NCBI GenBank assembly: GCA_964639215.1
Contig: CAZXCV010000002.1
Location: forward strand, 1-64,000
Reading direction: 5' to 3'
Length of the DNA: 64,000 nucleotides
Source: UBA6120 sp964639215
GTDB lineage: Bacteria; Bacillota_I; Bacilli_A; RFN20; CAG-826
The notes beneath the pieces are model-generated. The model searched no databases and was not told where the DNA came from. It saw nothing but the letters and a program-made list of their open reading frames with translations. Made by a program: the position numbers and the translations under genes. This document shows positions 8,736 to 16,694 of the stretch, piece after piece; within the stretch, counting starts at the first letter, position 1; every line of letters begins with the position of its first letter.

Positions 8736-10726
8736 CGATTGCCGAACAAATTCGATTATTAACCGAATTACTGAACCGTTACAATTACGAATATCACGTC
8801 CTCGATAAACCAACGATTGCTGACGCTGAATACGATCGGCTCTTACGTGAACTAGAAACGCTTGAGACACAATATCCAGAATTTCGCTCACCCTTATCGC
8901 CAACACAACGCGTTGGTGGCAAAGTTTTAGAGTCTTTCGATAAAATCACACACAGCCGGATGATGCTGTCATTATCGAATGCTTTTTCGAAAGAAGAGGT
9001 GCTCGCGTTTGATAAACGAGTGTGCGATTTGCTTAATGTTAAGCAAATTACTTATATGACGGAGATGAAAATTGATGGTCTCGCGATGAGCCTCCTTTAT
9101 CGTCATGGTGCGCTTGTTTATGGCGCTACTCGTGGCGATGGTTCCGTTGGTGAAGATGTCACAAATAATATTTTGACGATTAAATCGATTCCCTCAATGA
9201 TTCCAGAAACAAAAGAAATTGAAGTTAGAGGCGAAGTATTCATGAGCAAAATGACATTAGCTCAATTGAACGAAGCGCGTCTAATAGCTGGGGAACCATT
9301 ATTAGCTAACGCTCGCAATGCTGCGGCCGGTTCAATTCGCCAACTTGACAGCAAGATTGCGGCAAGTCGGCAACTCGATGCGTTTTGGTATTATTTTGTT
9401 AATGCGCAACAGTTTGGTATCGAAAAACATAGCGAATCATTGCTCATTTTGGAAAAATATGGTTTTAAAACGAATCCAGAGCGACGAATTTGCCATGGGA
9501 TTGAAGAAGTATGGGCATATATCGAAAGTTATCAAAAAAGCCGTCATGAACTCGCGTATGATATTGATGGAATTGTGATTAAAGTCGACGATATGCGTCT
9601 TTACGATCGGCTCGGTTATACTGCAAAAACACCACGATGGGCGATTGCGTATAAGTTTCCACCCGAGCAGGTTATCACCAAGTTAGAAGACATTATCTTC
9701 ACCGTCGGACGCACTGGAAAGGTGACACCAAATGCCGTACTAACACCAGTACGTGTTGCCGGCTCCACCATCAGCCGCGCCACTTTGCACAACAAAGATT
9801 TTATTATCGAACGCGACTTGCGGATTGGCGATGATGTTTATCTTCGTAAAGCCGGAGACGTGATACCAGAAGTACTCGGCCCAGTAGTCGAAAAACGAAA
9901 AAGTGTTTTACCACCATTTAAAATGATTGAAACTTGTCCCGTTTGCCATGAACGGTTGACATCAGTGGAAGGAATTGAGTATTGTCTTAATCTTAACTGT
10001 GAGGCAAGGCACATCGAAGGTTTAATCCACTTTGCTAAGAAAGATGCTATGGATATCGATGGACTTGGCGAACGCATTGTCGAAATCTTGTTCAACTTAG
10101 GATATGTCCGCCAACTGACTGATTTATATGAATTGCACCAGTATTACAATCAATTGGTCGAACTTGATGGTTTTTCACATAAATCGATTACGAGTTTGCT
10201 TGAGGCAATTGAGAAAAGCAAAAAAAACTCACTAGAGCGATTGTTATTTGGACTTGGCATCAAAGAAGTGGGCGAAAAAACCGCGAAAACTTTGGCGCGA
10301 CACTATGAAAATATCGATGGGATCAGTCATGCGTCAGTCGACGACTTAATGACAATTACCGATATAGGACCGATTGTCGCCACCTCGATTTATGAGTATT
10401 TCCATAATTCAAATAACCTAAACGTCATTAAAGAACTAAGTGCTCATGGTGTTAACACCAACTATCAAGGTAGCAAAATTGTAAACAGCGAAAGCCCGTT
10501 TTTAAATAAAATCGTTGTTTTAACAGGAACGTTAACCAAATATTCGCGGACTCAAGCGACGACAATTTTGGAAACTCTTGGGGCAAAAGTCACTGGATCA
10601 GTTTCCATTAAAACTGACTATGTGATTCATGGAAGTGATGCTGGAACGAAATTAAACAGAGCCGAACAACTTGGCATAAAGTTGCTGACTGAGACGGAAT
10701 TCGAAAATCTCATACCGAAGCCCTAA
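8732..10726 (+). CDS. ligA: NAD-dependent DNA ligase LigA
   Basis: LigA seals nicks in replication and repair using NAD+. The 664-residue protein has the Ia domain at the N-terminus, the adenylated lysine in K(113)IDG, an OB fold, a four-cysteine zinc finger (CPVC ... C ... C near 410-430), helix-hairpin-helix repeats (about 445-560) and a C-terminal BRCT domain beginning near NKIVVLTGTL (about 590). The start is GTG, within a GTGA overlap with the pcrA stop, so translation is coupled. Length is normal. Confidence 0.97.
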   Translation: MTIAEQIRLLTELLNRYNYEYHVLDKPTIADAEYDRLLRELETLETQYPEFRSPLSPTQRVGGKVLESFDKITHSRMMLSLSNAFSKEEVLAFDKRVCDLLNVKQITYMTEMKIDGLAMSLLYRHGALVYGATRGDGSVGEDVTNNILTIKSIPSMIPETKEIEVRGEVFMSKMTLAQLNEARLIAGEPLLANARNAAAGSIRQLDSKIAASRQLDAFWYYFVNAQQFGIEKHSESLLILEKYGFKTNPERRICHGIEEVWAYIESYQKSRHELAYDIDGIVIKVDDMRLYDRLGYTAKTPRWAIAYKFPPEQVITKLEDIIFTVGRTGKVTPNAVLTPVRVAGSTISRATLHNKDFIIERDLRIGDDVYLRKAGDVIPEVLGPVVEKRKSVLPPFKMIETCPVCHERLTSVEGIEYCLNLNCEARHIEGLIHFAKKDAMDIDGLGERIVEILFNLGYVRQLTDLYELHQYYNQLVELDGFSHKSITSLLEAIEKSKKNSLERLLFGLGIKEVGEKTAKTLARHYENIDGISHASVDDLMTITDIGPIVATSIYEYFHNSNNLNVIKELSAHGVNTNYQGSKIVNSESPFLNKIVVLTGTLTKYSRTQATTILETLGAKVTGSVSIKTDYVIHGSDAGTKLNRAEQLGIKLLTETEFENLIPKP

Positions 10727-10743
10727 TCATAATGATATGATTA
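10724..10743 (+). promoter_or_regulatory. palindromic gatC promoter region
   Basis: TAATCATA and TATGATTA form an 8-base inverted repeat around ATGA, and the repeat begins in the ligA stop codon. TG-A-TATGAT (10733-10741) inside it is a good extended -10 box. The gatC ATG follows at 10770 with AGAGGT as ribosome binding site. The repeat could be an operator or chance; there is no T tract, so it is not a terminator. Confidence 0.45.
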
Positions 10744-10769
10744 TGTATTGAGAAAAAGAGGTTTTTTTC

Positions 10770-11066
10770 ATGAAAGAAATCGATAAAAACATTTTAAAAA
10801 AAGCGGCTCGAAATCTCCTCTTTGAGATGACTGAAGCCCAATATGACTTACTGGAAATTGAATTTTCAACCCTGTTGAGTCAAATGGATTTAATCGGACA
10901 AATCGCGAATATCGATCTAGCTGAACCAATGACATTTCCATTTGATATTACGCGGACATCGCTACGCGAAGATGAGCCGAGGCAACCACTAGAGCCTTCC
11001 GATATTCTCAAAAACGCTGGTAACGTGCTCGATAATCAAATTAAGGTGCCGAAGGTGGTGGGATGA
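10770..11066 (+). CDS. gatC: Asp/Glu-tRNA amidotransferase subunit C
   Basis: GatC is the small clamp subunit of GatCAB, which amidates Glu-tRNA-Gln (and Asp-tRNA-Asn where needed). The 98-residue protein has the usual N-terminal helices and the PMTFPF and LREDEPRQPLEP segments (about 54-78) that wrap around GatA. It begins the gatCAB operon and overlaps gatA by 4 bases (ATGA). AGAGGT lies upstream of the ATG. Length is in the normal range. Confidence 0.93.
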   Translation: MKEIDKNILKKAARNLLFEMTEAQYDLLEIEFSTLLSQMDLIGQIANIDLAEPMTFPFDITRTSLREDEPRQPLEPSDILKNAGNVLDNQIKVPKVVG

Positions 11067-12529
11067 TGTCATATCTCGATCTAACAATTCGCGAAATTCA
11101 CGATGCGCTTATTAGTAAAAAAGTGACACCACTCACTTTAGTTAAAGAAGCCATTAGTCGCGCCAAATCAAATAATGATAATGCCTTTGAATATATCTGC
11201 GAAGATGAAGCAATCACATTTGCATCAACGCTTGGCGAACCAGAAACCACAAACTTACTCTGGGGAATCCCATATGTAGCAAAGGATAATTTCTCAACCA
11301 AAGATATTCTCACAACTGCGAGTAGCAATAGCTTAAATGGGTATGTTCCTCTTTATGATGCAACCGTTATTGATATTCTAAAACAAAAAAATGCTATTTT
11401 AATTGGCAAAACAACGCTTGATGAATTGGCAATGGGTGGCACTGGGACAACTGGTCATAAGGGACGAACCTATAATCCCCATGATCCCTCCCACGATCGC
11501 ATGATTGGAGGCTCTAGTTGCGGTAGTGCCGCCGCTGTAAGTGCTGGTATTGTTCCATTTGCACTAGGTTCTGACACTGGCGATTCAATTCGAAAACCCG
11601 CAAATTATGCGGGTCTCGTTGGTATGAAACCAACTTGGGGACGAATAAGTCGTCACGGTCTTTTCCCATTTGCCCCATCATTAGACCATGTTGGATTTTT
11701 TACACGTTGTGTAACTGACGCAACAATTCTTACTGAAGCACTGAGTGTTCCTGATGCAATGGATGCCACTTGTAGTGAACGACTTTTTGTTGATGTTTTA
11801 CCGAGACTAGATACTTCAATTAACGGTAAACGCATCGCCGTTATTCACGAAATTATTTCATCAAAACACGAGGCGTACATTAAAGAACAATTCGAAAAAA
11901 CCTTGCAAAAACTACGTGATTTAGGTGCAATTGTTGATGTTGTTCATATTCGTAAAGATTTGCTAGGTGCCGCATACCCCATTTATTTGACGATTTCTTG
12001 TGCCGAGGCAACGAGCAATAACGCAGCACTTGATGGCATTAAATACGGCCCAACTTTTTGGGGTGACACTTATGAAGATGTGATGGTCAAAGCTCGAACA
12101 GCCGGTTTCTCAGAACTGATCAAACGGCGCTTCATAATTGGTAGTTTTGCCCTATTACGGGAAAATCAAGATGTGCTTTTTCTTCGAGCGCAAAAAGGAC
12201 GCCGACTTATCGTCGACGCGTTTAACGAAGTATTCAAACAATATGATGTCATTATCGTCCCTGCGGCACCAACGGTAGCTCCCCGTTTTGGTGAAAAGAC
12301 CAATAAATTGTCAGACGAATATTTGATTGCCGATAATCACATGGTGATTGGAAATTTTGGGGGCTTTCCGAGTTTGACACTTCCAATTGGGTTACACGAA
12401 AAACTTCCATTTGGGTTGCATATAATGGGGCGTCATTATGAAGAAGATGTCGTTTTGCAAGTCGCCACTCACATTGAAAAAACAACTGAATTAAAAAATC
12501 TTTTAGCACGGACGGAGGGCAATCTATGA
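11063..12529 (+). CDS. gatA: Asp/Glu-tRNA amidotransferase subunit A
   Basis: GatA is the amidase that releases ammonia from glutamine. In 488 residues it shows the Ser-cis-Ser-Lys machinery: Lys in PYVAKDNFS (about K74), the glycine-serine loop GGSSCGSAAAV (149-159) and the nucleophile loop GSDTGDSIRKPA (169-180, nucleophile near S175). Most bacteria have GSDTGGSIRQP; the aspartate in GDS and the RKP are variants I recall from Mollicutes. An alternative ATG lies 3 bases downstream. It overlaps gatC and gatB by 4 bases each. Confidence 0.95.
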   Translation: MMSYLDLTIREIHDALISKKVTPLTLVKEAISRAKSNNDNAFEYICEDEAITFASTLGEPETTNLLWGIPYVAKDNFSTKDILTTASSNSLNGYVPLYDATVIDILKQKNAILIGKTTLDELAMGGTGTTGHKGRTYNPHDPSHDRMIGGSSCGSAAAVSAGIVPFALGSDTGDSIRKPANYAGLVGMKPTWGRISRHGLFPFAPSLDHVGFFTRCVTDATILTEALSVPDAMDATCSERLFVDVLPRLDTSINGKRIAVIHEIISSKHEAYIKEQFEKTLQKLRDLGAIVDVVHIRKDLLGAAYPIYLTISCAEATSNNAALDGIKYGPTFWGDTYEDVMVKARTAGFSELIKRRFIIGSFALLRENQDVLFLRAQKGRRLIVDAFNEVFKQYDVIIVPAAPTVAPRFGEKTNKLSDEYLIADNHMVIGNFGGFPSLTLPIGLHEKLPFGLHIMGRHYEEDVVLQVATHIEKTTELKNLLARTEGNL

Positions 12530-13953
12530 ATTTTGAAGCTGTCATCGGATTAGAAATCCATGTCGAGATGAGCACAAAAAGCAAAATGTTCTCACCAGCT
12601 CCGGTTACTTACGGTGCACAACCGAATAGCGCCACTTTGCCCATTGATCTCGCACATCCGGGCACAATGCCAACAGTCAATCGGCAAGCAGTCATAAACG
12701 CGATTCGTGTTTGTCATGCCCTCCATATGGAAATCGACCATGAATTATGGTTTGATCGAAAAAACTATTTTTACTCCGATTTGCCTAAGGGTTATCAAAT
12801 TACCCAAAATGCTCGTCCAATCGGAAAAAACGGACATCTCAATGTTGTGGGAGAATTTGGCATCCGTCGCATTAATATCACACGGTTACATCTTGAAGAA
12901 GATACTGCGATGCAACATCATTACGACGACTTCACCTTACTCGACTACAATCGTGCTGGCATCCCTCTGATTGAAATTGTGTCAGAACCAGAAATTCGCA
13001 CAGGAATCGAGGCCGCTAGTTATGTCGAAAAAATTCGTTCAATTGTCACTTTCACTGACATCAGCACGGGAAAAATGGAAGAGGGTTCATTACGGTGTGA
13101 CGTCAATATTTCCTTGCGTCCGATTGGCGTGACGAAATTTGGTGTCAAAGTCGAAGTAAAAAATATCAATTCCATTTCCAATGTTGTCAAAGCCGTCGAT
13201 TACGAAATTAAGCGGCAAAATGAAATTTTATTGTCCGGGAAACAAGTAATACAAGAAACGCGCCGTTATGATGATGCTTTAAAGGAAACGGTGGCGATGC
13301 GGCTAAAAAACGATGCGGTTGATTATCGATATTTCACAGAACCCAATATTGCACCAATTCGTCTTCAAGACGAATTTATTCAAGCGGCAATTTCGACGTG
13401 CCCCGAATTAGCTGATGCAAAATTTGAACGTTATCTGACAAAACTCGGATTGAATGAATATGACGCCAAATTACTGATTGCTTCAAAAGAAACGTGTGTT
13501 TATTTTGACGCTTTGGTAAGCCAAGATGTCTCTGCAAAGTTAGCAGCAAATTGGATGAATGGTGAAGTCAGTGCTTACTTGAATAAAGCGTCGATTTCAA
13601 TGAACGACTTTCCGATTACGGCTTCACGGCTAGGCACATTATTAAAAATGATTGAAGATGACCGCATCAGCAACAAACAAGCCCGCGAATTATTTGCGGT
13701 AATGTTTGAAACCGCTGATGATCCCGTGACACTCGCATCAAAATTCGGAATGTCACAAATATCAGATAGCGACACGCTTTTAAAAACGGTTATCGCCGTG
13801 CTTGATGAAAATCCTCAATCGATCAGCGATTATCAACAAGGCAAAGATCGTGCCCTTGGCTATTTAGTCGGGCAAGTTATGAAAAAAACCCAGGGAAAAG
13901 CAAATCCTGGGTTAGCATCTCAACTAGTTAAAGAACAATTAAGCAAGCGTTAA
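12526..13953 (+). CDS. gatB: Asp/Glu-tRNA amidotransferase subunit B
   Basis: GatB carries the kinase and transamidation site of GatCAB. The 475-residue protein has the N-terminal catalytic cradle (GLEIHVEMSTKSKMFSP at about 8-24; the FYSDLPKGYQITQ region near 83-95), a helical middle and the YqeY-like tail (about 330-475) that contacts tRNA. It overlaps gatA by 4 bases. Its stop codon directly abuts the stop of the convergent degV gene, and the minus-strand degV terminator is encoded inside its last 25 codons. Confidence 0.96.
   Translation: MNFEAVIGLEIHVEMSTKSKMFSPAPVTYGAQPNSATLPIDLAHPGTMPTVNRQAVINAIRVCHALHMEIDHELWFDRKNYFYSDLPKGYQITQNARPIGKNGHLNVVGEFGIRRINITRLHLEEDTAMQHHYDDFTLLDYNRAGIPLIEIVSEPEIRTGIEAASYVEKIRSIVTFTDISTGKMEEGSLRCDVNISLRPIGVTKFGVKVEVKNINSISNVVKAVDYEIKRQNEILLSGKQVIQETRRYDDALKETVAMRLKNDAVDYRYFTEPNIAPIRLQDEFIQAAISTCPELADAKFERYLTKLGLNEYDAKLLIASKETCVYFDALVSQDVSAKLAANWMNGEVSAYLNKASISMNDFPITASRLGTLLKMIEDDRISNKQARELFAVMFETADDPVTLASKFGMSQISDSDTLLKTVIAVLDENPQSISDYQQGKDRALGYLVGQVMKKTQGKANPGLASQLVKEQLSKR
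13882..13913 (-). terminator. Rho-independent terminator for degV, encoded inside gatB
   Basis: On the minus strand AACCCAGG (13913-13906) pairs with CCTGGGTT (13894-13887) around an 11-base loop and runs into a seven-T tract (13888-13882). It lies 41 bases after the degV stop codon, entirely within the gatB coding sequence. Confidence 0.8.
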
Positions 13954-13960
13954 TTAACGC
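13947..13960. repeat. 14-bp perfect palindrome holding both stop codons
   Basis: GCGTTAATTAACGC is a perfect palindrome centred on the junction of gatB and degV. Both genes end with the codons CGT TAA, so the two stop codons face each other without a single spacer base. Confidence 0.9.
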
Positions 13961-14823
13961 GCGGAGCCAACATAGACAAGCGCAATTGTTCCAGGTCCGG
14001 CATGAGCCCCAATCACCGGTCCAATTTCAGCAACGATAAATTGTTTAATATGGGGATGAGCAATGGAAATTTCATCCTTAACACGAAGCGCTTCTTCTTC
14101 ACAATCAGCATGCACGATGAAGACGATATCTTCATTGACAATGTCGGCGTTAAATTTATTAAGGAGGGCATTGACAGCATTCTTGCGTCCGCGCGCTTTC
14201 TCAATCGGGACGAGTTTACCGTCACGATCAATTTTCAAAATCGGCTTCATATTCAATAAGGTTCCAAGAACGGCTTTGGTCAAAGAAATGCGACCGCCAC
14301 GCTGTAAAGTTCCTAACTCTTCAACCGTAAAGATGGCACAAACTTGCTGCTTCATCTGGTCGAGGAAAGCTGCTGTCGCTTCAAGCGATAAGCCTTCTTG
14401 TTGCTTTAGGGCTGCTTGGTAGACAAGAAACCCTTCGCCCAAAGAAGCTGCGAGGGAGTCAATTATCACTATTTTTTGATTTGGAAAGCGTTCAAGTAAC
14501 GGTGCACTTCCTAACACCATGGCATCGTGAGAACCTGATAGTGCACTACTAATTGAAATAACAAGCAAGTCTAACCCTTGTTCTAATAATGGGGTGACGG
14601 CTTGAATAAAGTCTTCAGCATTGATTTGTGATGTTTTAGCAACTTGTTTTTCTCGTAGACGAGCATAGAAATCGTGATTCGTAATTTCCCGTTGATCAGG
14701 ATAGTTACGATAAGATTCATGTTTGAAATGGACGGTCAGTGGTAGCACATGGATTTGATACTTTTGAACGATGTCCAAAGGTAAATCTGATCCGGAGTCG
14801 GTGCAAATGACAAAGCGGTTCAT
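13954..14823 (-). CDS. DegV family protein (fatty-acid-binding, FakB-like)
   Basis: DegV/FakB proteins bind a free fatty acid and present it to the kinase FakA for incorporation into phospholipid. The 289-residue protein has the family start (ICTDSGSDLP at 6-15, then the LPLTVHF strand), the TSQIN segment near 64 and the two-domain length of about 280-290 residues. A good promoter and AAAGGAA precede the ATG. No fakA is present in the window, so the partner must lie elsewhere. Which lipid it carries cannot be told. Confidence 0.9.
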   Translation of the reverse strand: MNRFVICTDSGSDLPLDIVQKYQIHVLPLTVHFKHESYRNYPDQREITNHDFYARLREKQVAKTSQINAEDFIQAVTPLLEQGLDLLVISISSALSGSHDAMVLGSAPLLERFPNQKIVIIDSLAASLGEGFLVYQAALKQQEGLSLEATAAFLDQMKQQVCAIFTVEELGTLQRGGRISLTKAVLGTLLNMKPILKIDRDGKLVPIEKARGRKNAVNALLNKFNADIVNEDIVFIVHADCEEEALRVKDEISIAHPHIKQFIVAEIGPVIGAHAGPGTIALVYVGSAR

Positions 14824-14837
14824 TGGCGAGTTTCCTT

Positions 14838-14865
14838 TTTATATTAATTGATTTTTTTAAGTCAA
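14838..14865 (-). promoter_or_regulatory. degV promoter
   Basis: On the minus strand TTGACT (14865-14860) and TATAAA (14843-14838) are 16 bases apart. The degV ATG follows 14 bases later, preceded by AAAGGAA. Confidence 0.7.
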
Positions 14866-14882
14866 CAAATTGCGAGAATTGG

Positions 14883-14901
14883 GTATCGGAATTTCCGATA
14901 C
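14883..14901. repeat. 19-bp perfect palindrome between degV and queT
   Basis: GTATCGGAATTTCCGATAC is a perfect 9-1-9 palindrome, located 17 bases upstream of the degV -35 box and about 100 bases upstream of the queT transcript start. It has the size and symmetry of a repressor operator. The overlapping pair ACTAGCA (14900-14906) and TGCTAGT (14931-14937) is a second inverted repeat with an AT-rich 24-base centre. Confidence 0.6.
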
Positions 14902-15000
14902 TAGCAATTTTAAAATAAATTTATTGATTATGCTAGTAATTTAATTACCGAACCAAATAGCTCGATAAGATTAAGCTTTATATTATAGGGGTAAATCAGC

Positions 15001-15006
15001 TACAAT
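15001..15006 (+). promoter_or_regulatory. possible queT -10 box
   Basis: TACAAT lies 7 bases before the first base of the riboswitch stem, so transcription could start at its 5' edge. No good -35 box is visible at 16-18 bases; TATTAT at 14981-14986 is another possible -10. Confidence 0.35.
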
Positions 15007-15013
15007 GTTGCCA

Positions 15014-15053
15014 AGGTGTTAACTCTGGACAACCACCTCGAGAAAACCAGGAG
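15014..15053 (+). ncRNA. candidate preQ1-I riboswitch (H-type pseudoknot) over the queT ribosome binding site
   Basis: AGGTG (15014-15018) pairs with CACCT (15034-15038) as P1. Inside the loop CTGG (15025-15028) pairs with CCAG (15047-15050) as P2 after an A-rich linker (AGAAAA). P2 can be extended by CT with AG, skipping one G, which would bury the whole AGGAG ribosome binding site (15049-15053). The base just before the 3' strand of P1 is C15033, preceded by AA, matching the ligand-pairing C and its context in known preQ1-I aptamers; U follows the 5' strand of P1, also as in those. The downstream gene is queT, a standard target. No comparative search was run. Confidence 0.65.
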
Positions 15054-15057
15054 TGAT

Positions 15058-15564
15058 ATGAACTTAACTTTGAAACGCATGGCGATCAATGCGCTTGTTG
15101 CGGCCATATATGTAAACTTAACCTTAGTGACGAGTGCTTTCGCTTATCGCGATATCCAATTTCGCGTGGCTGAAATTTTAGTTTTACTAATCTTTTTTCG
15201 CAAAGACTATATTTTTGGAGTTTCGATTGGTTGTTTTCTTGCAAATTTACTTGGACCATTAGGCATCGTTGATGCCGTTTTTGGTACGCTGGCGACGGTA
15301 ATTAGTGGTTTGTTGATTGCTTATTCAAAGCGACTATTTGTCGCCTCATTATACCCTGTGATTATTAATGGTTTGGTTGTTGGAGCCGAACTCTATTTTC
15401 TTGAAGGGTTACCATTCTGGCTTACATCAGCCACCGTCGCTTTCGGAGAATTGATTGTTGTAAGTCTGTTTGGTTTCTTGATCTTTTCAAAATTGCGGCA
15501 ACAAGAATATTTCTTAAACTTAATTGATGCGAAGCAAAACATTTCGCTGAATAGAGTAAAATAA
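15058..15564 (+). CDS. queT: queuosine precursor transporter, QueT family ECF S-component
   Basis: QueT is a membrane substrate-binding subunit of an ECF transporter that imports a queuosine precursor such as preQ1 or queuine. The 168-residue protein is mostly hydrophobic with about five to six helices and has the QueT features FAYRDIQFRVAEILVLL (about 29-45) and GCFLANLLGPLGIVDAVFG (about 59-77). ATG 15058 with AGGAG at 15049-15053 was preferred over an in-frame GTG at 15016, which falls inside the riboswitch stem. It heads queT-tgt-queA-queH. No ECF energizing module is present nearby. Confidence 0.9.
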   Translation: MNLTLKRMAINALVAAIYVNLTLVTSAFAYRDIQFRVAEILVLLIFFRKDYIFGVSIGCFLANLLGPLGIVDAVFGTLATVISGLLIAYSKRLFVASLYPVIINGLVVGAELYFLEGLPFWLTSATVAFGELIVVSLFGFLIFSKLRQQEYFLNLIDAKQNISLNRVK

Positions 15565-15569
15565 GGGAC

Positions 15570-16694
15570 ATGGAAAAATTCAAATTGACAATTGAACACA
15601 CCGATGCTCACTCACGCGCTCGTGCTGGGACACTATATACACCACACGGTGCCGTGGCTTTGCCAATGTTCATGCCGGTTGGGACGCTTGCGACTGTCAA
15701 GACGCTTAGTTCCGATGAACTCATTCAAGCTGGGGCTGGAATGATTCTAGCGAACACCTATCATCTCTCAATTCGTCCAGGCGCCGATATCGTTGCAGAA
15801 GCAGGTGGGCTGCACAAGTTCATGAATTATCAAGGTCCAATCTTGACTGACTCAGGTGGATTTCAAGTATTTTCTTTAGCTGACAATCGCAAAATTAAAG
15901 AAGAAGGGGTCACGTTTAAAAATCATTTAAACGGCGATTTGCTTTTCTTTTCGCCTGAAACAGCGATTAAACTGCAGGAACAATTAGGTGCTGATATCAT
16001 CATGTCATTTGATGAGTGCGTCCATTATCCGGCTGAATATGCTTACATGAAAACAAGTGTAGAACGAACAATCCGATGGGCAAAACGAGGTCTAATCGCT
16101 CACACTCGCAAAGATCAGGCGCTTTTTGGAATCGTTCAAGGTGGCGAATTTGCTGACTTACGAGAGCATTGTGCCCACGAATTGGTCGCCATGAACTTTC
16201 AAGGTTATGCCATTGGAGGGACTTCGATTGGTGAGCCAAAACAAGTGTTCTTCCAGATGGTTGAAGATACGATACAACATTTACCATTTGAAAAGCCACG
16301 TTATGTCATGGGTATCGGTTCCCTTGATTATATTCTCGAAGCAATTGGCATGGGTGTTGATATGTTCGATTGCGTCTTACCAACACGGATTGCCCGGCAC
16401 GGGGCGTTGATGACAAGTCAAGGTCGCATCAATATCCGCGATGCTAAATACGAACGCGATTACACGCCACTTGACCCGGAGTGTGACTGCCCCACTTGCC
16501 AACATTATTCACGGGCGTATTTACGTCATCTTTACAAATCCGAGGAAATATTAGGAAAAAGACTTTTATCGTTGCATAATGTCCATTTCTTGATTAAGGT
16601 TGTTGCTGATGCTCGAAGTGCGATTCAACAAGATCATTTTCTTGAATATAAACAAGAAGTATTAACAAAATTTGGTAGTAAAAAAGGTTTTTGA
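15570..16694 (+). CDS. tgt: queuine/preQ1 tRNA-ribosyltransferase
   Basis: Tgt exchanges G34 of GUN-anticodon tRNAs for preQ1. The 374-residue protein has a TIM barrel with the general acid/base Asp in LTDSGGFQVFSL (D94), the DCVLPTR segment holding the nucleophilic Asp and the tRNA contact, and the C-terminal zinc site with C305, C307, C310 and a following His. The start is 5 bases after the queT stop. It is part of the queuosine operon and overlaps queA by one base. Length is normal. Confidence 0.97.
   Translation: MEKFKLTIEHTDAHSRARAGTLYTPHGAVALPMFMPVGTLATVKTLSSDELIQAGAGMILANTYHLSIRPGADIVAEAGGLHKFMNYQGPILTDSGGFQVFSLADNRKIKEEGVTFKNHLNGDLLFFSPETAIKLQEQLGADIIMSFDECVHYPAEYAYMKTSVERTIRWAKRGLIAHTRKDQALFGIVQGGEFADLREHCAHELVAMNFQGYAIGGTSIGEPKQVFFQMVEDTIQHLPFEKPRYVMGIGSLDYILEAIGMGVDMFDCVLPTRIARHGALMTSQGRINIRDAKYERDYTPLDPECDCPTCQHYSRAYLRHLYKSEEILGKRLLSLHNVHFLIKVVADARSAIQQDHFLEYKQEVLTKFGSKKGF

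Noticed and set aside
10724..10743. Palindrome after ligA as a terminator
   Set aside because: No T tract follows and an extended -10 box lies within it, so a promoter or operator role fits better.
11565..11600. GatA nucleophile loop GDS as a damaged active site
   Set aside because: The catalytic serine and the lysine are kept; GDS in place of GGS is a variant I recall from Mollicutes amidotransferases.
15016..15057. GTG start for queT giving 14 more residues
   Set aside because: The codon is inside the P1 stem of the riboswitch and has no ribosome binding site, whereas ATG 15058 has AGGAG.
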